From NCBI GenBank assembly GCA_947374505.1, contig CANCCE010000032.1, positions 1-17,376 on the forward strand: 17,376 bases of DNA, in the 5' to 3' direction. Position 1 is the first letter of the stretch; each line of letters begins with the position of its first letter. The DNA is from Comamonadaceae bacterium (lineage in GTDB: Bacteria > Pseudomonadota > Gammaproteobacteria > Burkholderiales > Burkholderiaceae_C). The notes below the pieces were generated by a model. The model did no database searches. It worked only from the letters and a program-made list of their open reading frames with translations, and was not told the DNA's origin. Shown here in pieces: positions 6,052 through 13,282 of the stretch. The position numbers and the translations under genes were made by a program.

Positions 6052-7131
6052 ATGAACCTCCTTGAACAGCAATTGCATTACCCGCTTGGCGACACCCTGC
6101 CGGACAGCGGCACTGCGCTGGAAGTTGCGCCTGGCATTCGCTGGATTCGCATGGACTTGCCCTTCGCGCTGAACCATATCAATTTGTGGTTGCTGCGCGA
6201 CAAGATCGACGGTCAAGCTGGCTGGACCATCGTCGACTGCTGCATCGACCGGGATGCATCGAAAGCGCAGTGGGAGGTTATTTTTGCGAACCAACTGGAA
6301 GGCCTGCCCGTGCTGCGCGTCGTCGTGACGCACATGCACCCGGACCACATCGGGTTAGCACACTGGCTGTGCGAACGCTGGAACGTTCGGCTCTGGATCA
6401 GTGCGACAGACTTCAATACGGCCCGCTTGGCCTGTACCAGCACGACCGGTTTTGGGGGTGACAAGACGGCCCAGTTTTTCGCCTCCCATGGCTTGGTTGA
6501 CCCCGATTCGTTGACTCAAATACGCGCACGAACGGGCTATTACGCCAGCATGGTGCCGGATGTCCCGCGAAGTTTTACGCGACTCATGGACGGCATGGCG
6601 CTGCGCATTGGCGGACGGCACTGGCGCTGCATCAGCGGCTATGGCCACGCGCCGGAACACATTGCACTGTACTGCGATGACGCCTCATTGCCGGCACCCT
6701 TGCTGATCAGTGGGGACATGGTGTTGCCGCGTATTTCGACCAACATCAGCGTTACCGACGTCGAGCCCGAGTCGGACCCACTGGCGCTTTTTTTGACATC
6801 GATTGATCGCTTCAAAGTGCTTGCAACAAACACTTTGACGCTGCCCTCACACGGCAAACCGTTTGAAGGTCTGCACACGCGCATTCAGCAATTGCAAGAC
6901 CATCATCGAGACCGTCTTGACGAAGTGATGGCAGCCTGCACGACCAGTCCCTGCAGCGCGGTGGACATTTTGCCGGTGATGTTCAAACGCACGTTGGATT
7001 TGCATCAAACCACGTTTGCAATGGGTGAGGCGATTGCGCACCTTCACTTGTTGTGGTTCGAAGACCTTCTGCAACGCCATGTTGGGGCTGATGGTATCTA
7101 CCGCTTCAGCTGCTTAGAACAGCCACGTTAA
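6052..7131 (+). CDS. Metallo-beta-lactamase-fold hydrolase, LiuR-regulon candidate
   Basis: A 359-residue metallo-hydrolase, the only plus-strand protein gene here. The full metal site is visible: H94-M-H96-P-D98-H99 (THMHPDHIG), H199 in GYGHAPEH, D222 in LISGDMVLP, and H267 in TLPSHGKPF. The C-terminal third (about 275-359), with the run AVDILPVMFKRTLDLHQTTFAMGEAIAHLHLL, resembles the winged-helix tail of LACTB2/glyoxalase II-like members, often thioester or RNA hydrolases. There is no signal peptide. The substrate is unknown. It is divergent from liuR across an operator, so a role with acyl-CoA thioesters of leucine breakdown is a fair guess but not shown. Its last 26 bp overlap the response regulator gene tail-to-tail. 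Confidence 0.88.
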   Translation: MNLLEQQLHYPLGDTLPDSGTALEVAPGIRWIRMDLPFALNHINLWLLRDKIDGQAGWTIVDCCIDRDASKAQWEVIFANQLEGLPVLRVVVTHMHPDHIGLAHWLCERWNVRLWISATDFNTARLACTSTTGFGGDKTAQFFASHGLVDPDSLTQIRARTGYYASMVPDVPRSFTRLMDGMALRIGGRHWRCISGYGHAPEHIALYCDDASLPAPLLISGDMVLPRISTNISVTDVEPESDPLALFLTSIDRFKVLATNTLTLPSHGKPFEGLHTRIQQLQDHHRDRLDEVMAACTTSPCSAVDILPVMFKRTLDLHQTTFAMGEAIAHLHLLWFEDLLQRHVGADGIYRFSCLEQPR

Positions 7132-7546
7132 CGCCCAGCCAGTAGGCTTTCATGTGATTGAGGTTGTCAGTGAAGGCACGAAAGTCGACGGCCTTTTTGA
7201 CGAAGCCGTTGGCCCCGTTTCGATAACAAGCCACCATGTCGGAATGCTCGCTGGATGACGTCAGAACAACCACGGGCACGAATTCAGTGATCGGATTTGA
7301 ACGCATTCGACGCAACACATCAACGCCCGAAATCTTCGGCAGTTTCAAGTCGAGCATGACCAGATTCGGTTGCTTTTGGGTGTTGCGTCCAGCAAATACG
7401 CCTTGGCCCCACAGGTAATCAAGCGCATCTGCGCCGTCACGGGCGACGACGATGTCCGCCGCGACGCCTTGCTCTTTCAAGGTCAAAACGGTCAACTCCA
7501 GATGGTCTGGGTTGTCTTCTACGACAAGGATCTGTTTTTCATTCAT
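7106..7546 (-). CDS. Stand-alone response regulator receiver protein (CheY/Rcp1-like)
   Basis: A 146-residue protein that is a receiver domain only. It has acidic residues E10-D11 (LVVEDNPDH), phosphoacceptor D66 (NLVMLDLKLP), the T-S pair in VVVLTSSSEHSD, and the K of NGFVKKAVDF. The long loop DYLWGQGVFAGRNTQKQP and the VDF ending resemble Rcp1-type regulators that partner hybrid or phytochrome kinases. The proline that normally follows the conserved lysine is alanine here. There is no output domain, and no histidine kinase is in the window, so the partner is elsewhere. I prefer ATG at 7544-7546; an in-frame TTG at 7556-7558 would add four residues. Neither has a clear ribosome site. It is convergent with the hydrolase gene and shares its last 26 bp. 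Confidence 0.9.
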   Translation of the reverse strand: MNEKQILVVEDNPDHLELTVLTLKEQGVAADIVVARDGADALDYLWGQGVFAGRNTQKQPNLVMLDLKLPKISGVDVLRRMRSNPITEFVPVVVLTSSSEHSDMVACYRNGANGFVKKAVDFRAFTDNLNHMKAYWLGVNVAVLSS

Positions 7547-7572
7547 GAAAACTGACAATAATTAATAAATTT

Positions 7573-7601
7573 GATATAGTTTTCTTAACAAATTAATACA
7601 A
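7573..7601 (-). promoter_or_regulatory. Possible promoter of the response regulator in an AT-rich gap
   Basis: The gap 7547-7653 is strikingly AT-rich beside its GC-rich neighbours. On the minus strand TTGTAT (7596-7601), a 17-bp spacer and TATATC (7573-7578) form a weak sigma70-like pair, about 27 bp before the ATG. The match is poor enough that it may be chance, but the AT-richness itself supports a separate promoter for the response regulator rather than read-through from the YgjP gene. Confidence 0.3.
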
Positions 7602-7653
7602 TTTATACTTTAAACACTTTTTCTACAGTTATCTTTGTACCACGACCTGACCG

Positions 7654-8676
7654 TTACCACTTCGGGACCAGTTCATCCTTGAGCTGGCCTCGCAGTTCTG
7701 CATAGTCGGGCACGATGGCTCGGACGGTGTCCCAAAAGCGTGGGCTGTGATCCATCACGCGCAAATGGCTGAGCTCGTGCACCACGACGTAATCGATCAC
7801 TGACAACTTGAAGTGAATCAGCCGCCAGTTCAGGCGAATCGAACCATCGGCACTGGCACTGCCCCAGCGCGTGCCAGCACTGCTCAGACTCAATCGCTGC
7901 CAGCTGACGCCCAGCTGCGGCGCGTAATGGTTGAGACGCTCTTCAAACAACTGCTTGGCGTGCCGCATGAGCCAGGCCTGCGCAGCGTCGCGAATCTGTG
8001 TCACGGAGGCGCTGTGGGGTAACCCCAGATGGAGCATTCGACGCGGTACATCACCAGCAACATTCTGGCCACTGGCATCTTGGATGGGCTGACCGATCAG
8101 CTGTGCAGCCAAGGCAGAACGTTGCTGGCGGGGGTCCAGTCGCAATACCAACTCGCCACCCATGAAAGGTAGCATCGCGCCGTCTTGCCAGTCGATCCGG
8201 GCCGACTCCATACGCCGATGCCTTTCCCGCGTTTCTTGCAATTTTTTCAGTATCCAACTGGCTTTTTCTTGCACAGACCGATCGATTTCACCCAACAATA
8301 CCCATTTGGGTGCGCTCACACTCAAGCCCTCTGCACCGACAGAAAAGCCAATTGTTCGGCGCTTGCCGCGCTTCAGGGCATAAGCCACCAACACCCCGGA
8401 CAACAGCGCTTCGCGGCTGGCATCCGGGTGGCGAAAACTGGCGGGTGCCAGCGCCTGCTGCAAGGTCTGCGTGGGGAGTTGCGGAAATTGAGGTTGTTGC
8501 GGAACTGGATCCAACTCCCCTTTATCGACCGGGGAACTCAGCAGATCAACCGCCACGGGGCGTTGCACCCTTGGCTTGTGCGGCGCGCGTGGCTGCCGAT
8601 TTTTGGTTGGTGCACGTTCAACGGGAGCCGGCTCCGATGCAAACAGATCAAGTGTTCGTTGGAGAAACTTTAGCAT
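7654..8676 (-). CDS. YgjP-like metal-dependent hydrolase (M48/DUF45 type) with long N-terminal extension
   Basis: A protein of about 340 residues with the YgjP/SprT-type zinc-peptidase motif: IDYVVVHELSHLRVMDHSPRFW, with H-E-x-x-H followed by a third H six residues later (MDHS), near residues 300-311. Before it come the family features RWGSASADGSIRLNWRLIHF. The first 80 or so residues are rich in proline, arginine and glutamine (PQQPQFPQLPTQTLQQ) and look disordered; most YgjP proteins are about 230-240 residues and lack this. The cellular role of the family is unclear. I chose ATG at 8674-8676 over a GTG one codon before. It lies 39 bp downstream of the acyltransferase gene, so it probably ends the envelope operon. 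Confidence 0.85.
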   Translation of the reverse strand: MLKFLQRTLDLFASEPAPVERAPTKNRQPRAPHKPRVQRPVAVDLLSSPVDKGELDPVPQQPQFPQLPTQTLQQALAPASFRHPDASREALLSGVLVAYALKRGKRRTIGFSVGAEGLSVSAPKWVLLGEIDRSVQEKASWILKKLQETRERHRRMESARIDWQDGAMLPFMGGELVLRLDPRQQRSALAAQLIGQPIQDASGQNVAGDVPRRMLHLGLPHSASVTQIRDAAQAWLMRHAKQLFEERLNHYAPQLGVSWQRLSLSSAGTRWGSASADGSIRLNWRLIHFKLSVIDYVVVHELSHLRVMDHSPRFWDTVRAIVPDYAELRGQLKDELVPKW

Positions 8677-8715
8677 CACTTGAGAGACCGATGACGATAC
8701 TTGCCCGACGCCGCG

Positions 8716-9480
8716 TCAGGCCTTGATCAGCAGCGCCGAGTTTTCAGGCGCATACGCTTCAGGATCAAGGCGACGCATCTCGGCTTCAATCCATTCCTGC
8801 ACCTCGCGCATCAGCTCGTCCGGCTTGCGGCCGACGCTGCTGATCGGCTTGCCAATGGAAATATCCACCATGCCCGGCGTCTTGATGAAGGCCTTGCGTG
8901 GCCAGCATTTGGCCGAGGTCACCGCTACCGGAATCACCGATACACCTGTTTCAATGGCCAAGCGCGTGCCGCCACTTTTGTAAACGCCTTGCTGGCCACG
9001 CGCAATGCGTGTGCCTTCCGGAAACATGATGACCCAGACACCTTGTTTCATCAGCCGACGACCTTGTTCAACAACTTTCGAAAAAGCTTCTGTACGCTTG
9101 CTGCGGTCAATGTGAATCATGTCCATGCGGGCCATGGCCCAGCCAAAAAACGGCACACGTAACAACTCTTTTTTGAACACATACGCCAGCGGATGCGGCA
9201 TCAGTGTGACCATCGAAAAAGTCTCCCATGTGCTCTGGTGTTTGACCAAGAGAACGCAGGCGCTGGTATTGCCTGTGGGCAAGTTTTCCATGCCGGTAAC
9301 GCGGTTGTGAATGCCAAGAATGAAAGTGCCACTGGAGACCGCCAGGCGAAGCCAGCCGGCGCACATCCAGTAAATTTGAGTGCTGGTTAAAAACGGGGCT
9401 GCCAACATCACGGCGATGGCCCAGGGGATCACAGTGAGAGCCATCCAGAGCAGATGAAGGACTGAGCGTATCAGGGGCAT
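8716..9480 (-). CDS. plsC: 1-acyl-sn-glycerol-3-phosphate acyltransferase (PlsC family)
   Basis: A 254-residue membrane acyltransferase that adds the second acyl chain to lysophosphatidic acid to give phosphatidic acid. Two hydrophobic segments occupy roughly residues 5-33. The catalytic motif I is VKHQSTWETF, with H81 and E86 (an HX4E version of the usual HX4D, which I recall as common in betaproteobacterial PlsC). Motif III is MFPEGTR (152-158). The tail ends LDPEAYAPE, also typical. The ATG at 9478-9480 is 8 bp after the gmhB stop, indicating coupling. GmhB and PlsC side by side is a known arrangement in this class. Another lysophospholipid acyltransferase of the same family cannot be excluded. 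Confidence 0.88.
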   Translation of the reverse strand: MPLIRSVLHLLWMALTVIPWAIAVMLAAPFLTSTQIYWMCAGWLRLAVSSGTFILGIHNRVTGMENLPTGNTSACVLLVKHQSTWETFSMVTLMPHPLAYVFKKELLRVPFFGWAMARMDMIHIDRSKRTEAFSKVVEQGRRLMKQGVWVIMFPEGTRIARGQQGVYKSGGTRLAIETGVSVIPVAVTSAKCWPRKAFIKTPGMVDISIGKPISSVGRKPDELMREVQEWIEAEMRRLDPEAYAPENSALLIKA

Positions 9481-9488
9481 GTCATTCT

Positions 9489-10073
9489 TTATGAAAGGAG
9501 TGGCGGTACGTGCACCGCCGTGAGCGTGCTGCGGTCGAGCAACGTTTCAGCGAAGGCTGCCAGGTCGCGGTGCTGCTGAGTTCCAGCAGGAAGTCCTTCC
9601 GGGTGACCACCGCCAAGATAACGCGCCGACTTGCCGGTCATTACCAGATGTGGTTCACAACCGGCGGCTGCGGCTGCGACGACGTCCCGCAGCGAGTCCC
9701 CGCAGCTGACCACGCTCTTGAGCGAGACACCAAAGCGAAGGCCGATTTGTTCAAATAAGCCGGGCAAGGGTTTGCGGCAGACACAGGCTTCTTCAGAGGT
9801 GTGCGGGCAATAAAAAACAGCATCGATTCGCCCCCCCACGGCGGCCAGCATCTTGTGCATCTTGGCGTGCATGGCGTTCAGAGCAGCAACATCAAACAAA
9901 CCACGACCTAAGCCGGACTGGTTGGAAGCGATGACCACATGCCAGCCACCATGGTTGAGCCGGGCAATCGCCTCCAGTGCGCCGGGCAAGGGCATCCATT
10001 CATCCGGCGACTTGACGAAATCTTCGCTGTCGCTATTGATGGTGCCGTCGCGGTCTAGGATGACGAGTTTCAT
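9489..10073 (-). CDS. gmhB: D-glycero-beta-D-manno-heptose 1,7-bisphosphate 7-phosphatase
   Basis: A 194-residue HAD phosphatase of the GmhB/histidinol-phosphatase group, which removes the 7-phosphate during ADP-heptose synthesis for LPS inner core. Motif I is ILDRDGTIN with D7 and D9. The subfamily zinc site is present as C89-P-H91 and C97-V-C99 (FYCPHTSEEACVCRKP), and SCGDSLRDV supplies the last motif. I chose ATG at 10071-10073 because the protein then starts MKLVILDRDG as in homologues and GGGGA lies at a suitable distance. An ATG four codons earlier (10085) is possible. The gene follows glyS by 28 bp and precedes plsC by 8 bp. Confidence 0.92.
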   Translation of the reverse strand: MKLVILDRDGTINSDSEDFVKSPDEWMPLPGALEAIARLNHGGWHVVIASNQSGLGRGLFDVAALNAMHAKMHKMLAAVGGRIDAVFYCPHTSEEACVCRKPLPGLFEQIGLRFGVSLKSVVSCGDSLRDVVAAAAAGCEPHLVMTGKSARYLGGGHPEGLPAGTQQHRDLAAFAETLLDRSTLTAVHVPPLLS

Positions 10074-10101
10074 GGAGGTCCCCATAACGATGCTCGATGG
10101 A

Positions 10102-12228
10102 TCAAGTCGCCAGACGAGACAGATCGGCGACGCGGTTCATGGCCACATGCAAGGTCTTTAGAAGGCCCTGCCGGTTCAGCCGCAAGTCGAGTTCCTCAGC
10201 GTTGACCATCACGCCTTCAAAGAAAGCGTCAACGGGCTCACGCAAAGCCGCCATCGTTTGCAGCGAGTCGGAATAGTCGCCCGCTTCAAATTGCGTTTGC
10301 GATTGTGGCAATACCATGTTCATGGCAGAAAACAACGCGATTTCTGCCGGCTCTTTGAGTAACACTTGGCTAACGTGGGGGTCGACCTCCTGGGCTTTTT
10401 TCAGGATGTTGGCAATGCGCTTGTTCGCCGCCGCCAAGGCCGGTGCTTGGGGCAGCGCGGCGAACACCCTGACGGCCACCAGACGGCGTGCCACGTCACC
10501 CAACTGCTGTGGCCGCAAGGCCAGCACGGCGTCAACCTCTTGTGCGCTGTAGCCTTGCTCACGCAGGGAGCCGGCGAGGCGGTCATAAATAAAATCCAAC
10601 AAAGCCGCTGAAGCATCTTCAATTTTGTTGCCAAACGCTTGCCCTGCGGTTTGCACCAAGACGTCAAGGTCCAAGGGCAATTCTTTGTCGGCCAGCATGC
10701 GCACCACGCCCAAGGCATGACGACGCAAGGCGAACGGGTCTTTGTCGCCCGTAGGCAAGTTGCCAATGCCGAACATGCCGGCCAGCGTTTCCAGTTTGTC
10801 GGCCAACGCCACTGCTAGCCCTAAAGCATTGCGCGGCAGGGCGTCACCGGCAAAGCGTGGTTTGTAATGGTCTTCAATGGCATCGGCGACGTCTGTGCCC
10901 AGGCCATCGTTGAGCGCGTAGTAGCGCCCCATGGTGCCCTGCAGCTCGGGGAATTCGCCGACCATGTCGGTCACCAGATCGGTCTTGGCCAGCAAGGCTG
11001 CTTGATCGGCTTGCTGTGCCAACGTGTCGCCGCCGAGTTGTTGGCCGATGGCGCGGGCAATTGCCCGCACGCGTGTGACACGCTCGCCTTGCGTGCCGAG
11101 CTTGTTGTGATAAACCACTTTATCCAAGCCGGCAACGCGGGACGCCAGTGTCTTTTTACGGTCTTGGTCAAAGAAGAATTTGGCATCGGCCAAGCGTGGG
11201 CGGACCACGCGCTCATTGCCACCGATGACGGCTGAAGCGTCCGCCGGACTGATGTTGCTGACCACCAAAAACTGATGCGTCAGTTTGCCGGCAGCGTCGA
11301 GCAGCGGGAAGTATTTCTGATTCGCCTTCATGGTCAGGATCAGGCATTCCTGCGGCACGTCGAGAAATTCTTTTTCGAAGCTGCAGACCAGCACATTCGG
11401 CCGCTCGACCAAGGCCGTGACTTCGTCCAGCAAGGCGTCGTCTTCAATCGGCACAACGCCGCCACCGATTTTGGCAGCGGTAGCGGCCAATTGGCGCGCA
11501 ATGTCGGCCTTGCGCTCGGCAAAACTGGCGATCACGGCACCGTCTTTTTTCAGTGTCGCAGCGTAGTCATCGGCATGATCGATTACCACGGGTGAGACAG
11601 CGGCTTCAAAGCGATGACCTTGCGTGCTGTTGCTGGACTTCAGGCCCAGCGCATGCAGTGGAATCACAGTCGAGCCGTGCAGTGCCATCAGGCCATGCGC
11701 AGGACGCACAAAACTGACGCTGCTCCAGCCGGGCAACTCGCAATCGCTGCCTAGCTGGTAGCTCATGACTTTGGGAATGGGCAGCTTGGCGATGGCTTCA
11801 AGCAAGGCTTTTTGCAAGCCTTCGGCCAGCGTCGCACCTTTGACCACGCTGTCGTAAAACAGCGCTTCGGCTTTGCCGTCCATCATTTTTTTAAAATTAG
11901 CGACAACGGAAGCATCGGCGCCCAGCGCCTGTAGTTTTTTCAACAGTGCGGGGGTGGCTTTGCCTGCGGCATCAAAGCCGACGCTGACAGGCATGAGCTT
12001 TTGCGAGACCACTTTGTCAGCGGCTTGTGCAGCCACATCAGTGATATGCGCAGCCAAACGGCGTGGCGAGGCGTAAGCAGTGAGCAGTGATTCATCGGTC
12101 GCCAGTCCTTGCTGTTTGAGCTGGTCGTGCAGAACGCCGGCGAAGGCTTCGCCGAGTTTTTTAAGGGCCTTGGGTGGCAACTCTTCAACAAAGAGTTCCA
12201 GCAACAGGTTTTGGGGTTTCATCGTCAT
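10102..12228 (-). CDS. glyS: Glycyl-tRNA synthetase beta subunit
   Basis: A 708-residue beta subunit of the tetrameric (alpha2-beta2) bacterial glycyl-tRNA synthetase. The N-terminus LLLELFVEELPPKALKKLGEAF and the later stretches FLVVSNI, GNERVVRPRLADAKFFFDQD and FHxKLGTQGERV-like YHNKLGTQGERV are diagnostic. The HD-like region and the C-terminal tRNA-binding helical part (DPFALRRHALGVVR) are complete. Length is near the E. coli protein. I start it at ATG 12226-12228, five bases after the glyQ stop; ATG 12220-12222 and GTG 12229-12231 are alternatives. The in-frame extension to 12288 overlaps glyQ by 55 bp and is rejected. Confidence 0.96.
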   Translation of the reverse strand: MTMKPQNLLLELFVEELPPKALKKLGEAFAGVLHDQLKQQGLATDESLLTAYASPRRLAAHITDVAAQAADKVVSQKLMPVSVGFDAAGKATPALLKKLQALGADASVVANFKKMMDGKAEALFYDSVVKGATLAEGLQKALLEAIAKLPIPKVMSYQLGSDCELPGWSSVSFVRPAHGLMALHGSTVIPLHALGLKSSNSTQGHRFEAAVSPVVIDHADDYAATLKKDGAVIASFAERKADIARQLAATAAKIGGGVVPIEDDALLDEVTALVERPNVLVCSFEKEFLDVPQECLILTMKANQKYFPLLDAAGKLTHQFLVVSNISPADASAVIGGNERVVRPRLADAKFFFDQDRKKTLASRVAGLDKVVYHNKLGTQGERVTRVRAIARAIGQQLGGDTLAQQADQAALLAKTDLVTDMVGEFPELQGTMGRYYALNDGLGTDVADAIEDHYKPRFAGDALPRNALGLAVALADKLETLAGMFGIGNLPTGDKDPFALRRHALGVVRMLADKELPLDLDVLVQTAGQAFGNKIEDASAALLDFIYDRLAGSLREQGYSAQEVDAVLALRPQQLGDVARRLVAVRVFAALPQAPALAAANKRIANILKKAQEVDPHVSQVLLKEPAEIALFSAMNMVLPQSQTQFEAGDYSDSLQTMAALREPVDAFFEGVMVNAEELDLRLNRQGLLKTLHVAMNRVADLSRLAT

Positions 12229-12233
12229 CACGC

Positions 12234-13160
12234 TCACGCCGCTTTCTTCGTCAAGGTCGGCAATGCAGCCTGCATCTGGGCGACCCATTCTCGGGGAGCC
12301 ATCGGGAAGCCGAGTCGCTCGCGACTTTCGTAATAGCTTTGTGCCACGGCGCGCGCCAAATTGCGAATGCGGCCGATGTAGGCGGCACGCTCTGTGACGG
12401 AAATGGCGCCTCGGGCATCAAGCAAGTTGAAGCTGTGAGCCGCTTTCAAGACTTGTTCGTAAGCGGGGAGTGCCAGTTGCACGTCAATCAAATGCTTGGC
12501 TTGTTTTTCATGCGCGTTGAAGGCCGTGAATAAGAAATCAGCATCGCTGTGCTCGAAGTTATAGGTGGATTGCTCAACCTCGTTTTGCTTGTAGACGTCG
12601 CCATAACTAAGCCCTTCAGTCCACGCCAGGTCATAGACGTTGTCGACGCCTTGAAGGTACATCGCCAGACGCTCCAAACCGTAGGTGATCTCTCCGGTGA
12701 TGGGCCGGCAATCAATGCCGCCCACTTGCTGGAAGTAAGTGAACTGCGTGACTTCCATGCCGTTCAGCCAGACTTCCCATCCCAGACCCCAAGCACCCAA
12801 GGTCGGATTTTCCCAATCGTCTTCGACGAAGCGGATGTCATTTTTCTTCAGGTCAAAACCGAGCACCTCGAGCGAGCCGAGGTAGAGCTCCAAAATATTA
12901 GCCGGCGCCGGTTTCAGCACAACTTGGTATTGGTAGTAGTGCTGCAGACGGTTCGGGTTTTCACCGTAACGGCCATCTTTCGGGCGGCGGCTCGGCTGCA
13001 CATAAGCGGCCTTCCAAGGTTCCGGACCAAGCGCTCTTAAAAACGTAGCAGTGTGCGATGTTCCGGCACCGACTTCCATGTCGTAAGGCTGCAGCAGGGC
13101 GCAGCCTTTGTCAGCCCAGTAGGACTGAAGGGTGAGAATAATTTGCTGGAAAGTGAGCAT
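12234..13160 (-). CDS. glyQ: Glycyl-tRNA synthetase alpha subunit
   Basis: A 308-residue class II catalytic subunit that makes glycyl-adenylate and, with GlyS, charges tRNA-Gly. The sequence opens with FQQIILTLQSYWADKGC and continues with QPYDMEVGAGTSHTATFLRA, YVQPSRRPKDGRYGENPNR, RFVEDDWENPTLGAWGLGWE and ITYGLERLAMYLQ, all near-invariant in GlyQ. The ATG at 13158-13160 fits the family start. The 122-bp gap upstream (13161-13282), after the lnt stop, has a small ACGCG/CGCGT hairpin (13216-13231) but no convincing promoter or T-run; the gene may be read from lnt or from a promoter I cannot see. Confidence 0.97.
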   Translation of the reverse strand: MLTFQQIILTLQSYWADKGCALLQPYDMEVGAGTSHTATFLRALGPEPWKAAYVQPSRRPKDGRYGENPNRLQHYYQYQVVLKPAPANILELYLGSLEVLGFDLKKNDIRFVEDDWENPTLGAWGLGWEVWLNGMEVTQFTYFQQVGGIDCRPITGEITYGLERLAMYLQGVDNVYDLAWTEGLSYGDVYKQNEVEQSTYNFEHSDADFLFTAFNAHEKQAKHLIDVQLALPAYEQVLKAAHSFNLLDARGAISVTERAAYIGRIRNLARAVAQSYYESRERLGFPMAPREWVAQMQAALPTLTKKAA

Positions 13161-13282
13161 AAAACCGTTGTTCTTAGGCTAAGCGAGGAGCGCCATGCGG
13201 CACGGAAAAGCAGTGACGCGACAAGACGCGTTAAAGCATCTATTTTACGCGGCCCCAAGGTGCTAAGCCGGCGTTCTTGGCA

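Noticed and set aside
12229..12288. Upstream extension of GlyS into glyQ
   Set aside because: The added residues are a second reading of the glyQ 3' end, while the family N-terminus begins at MKPQNLLLELFVEELP or two residues earlier.
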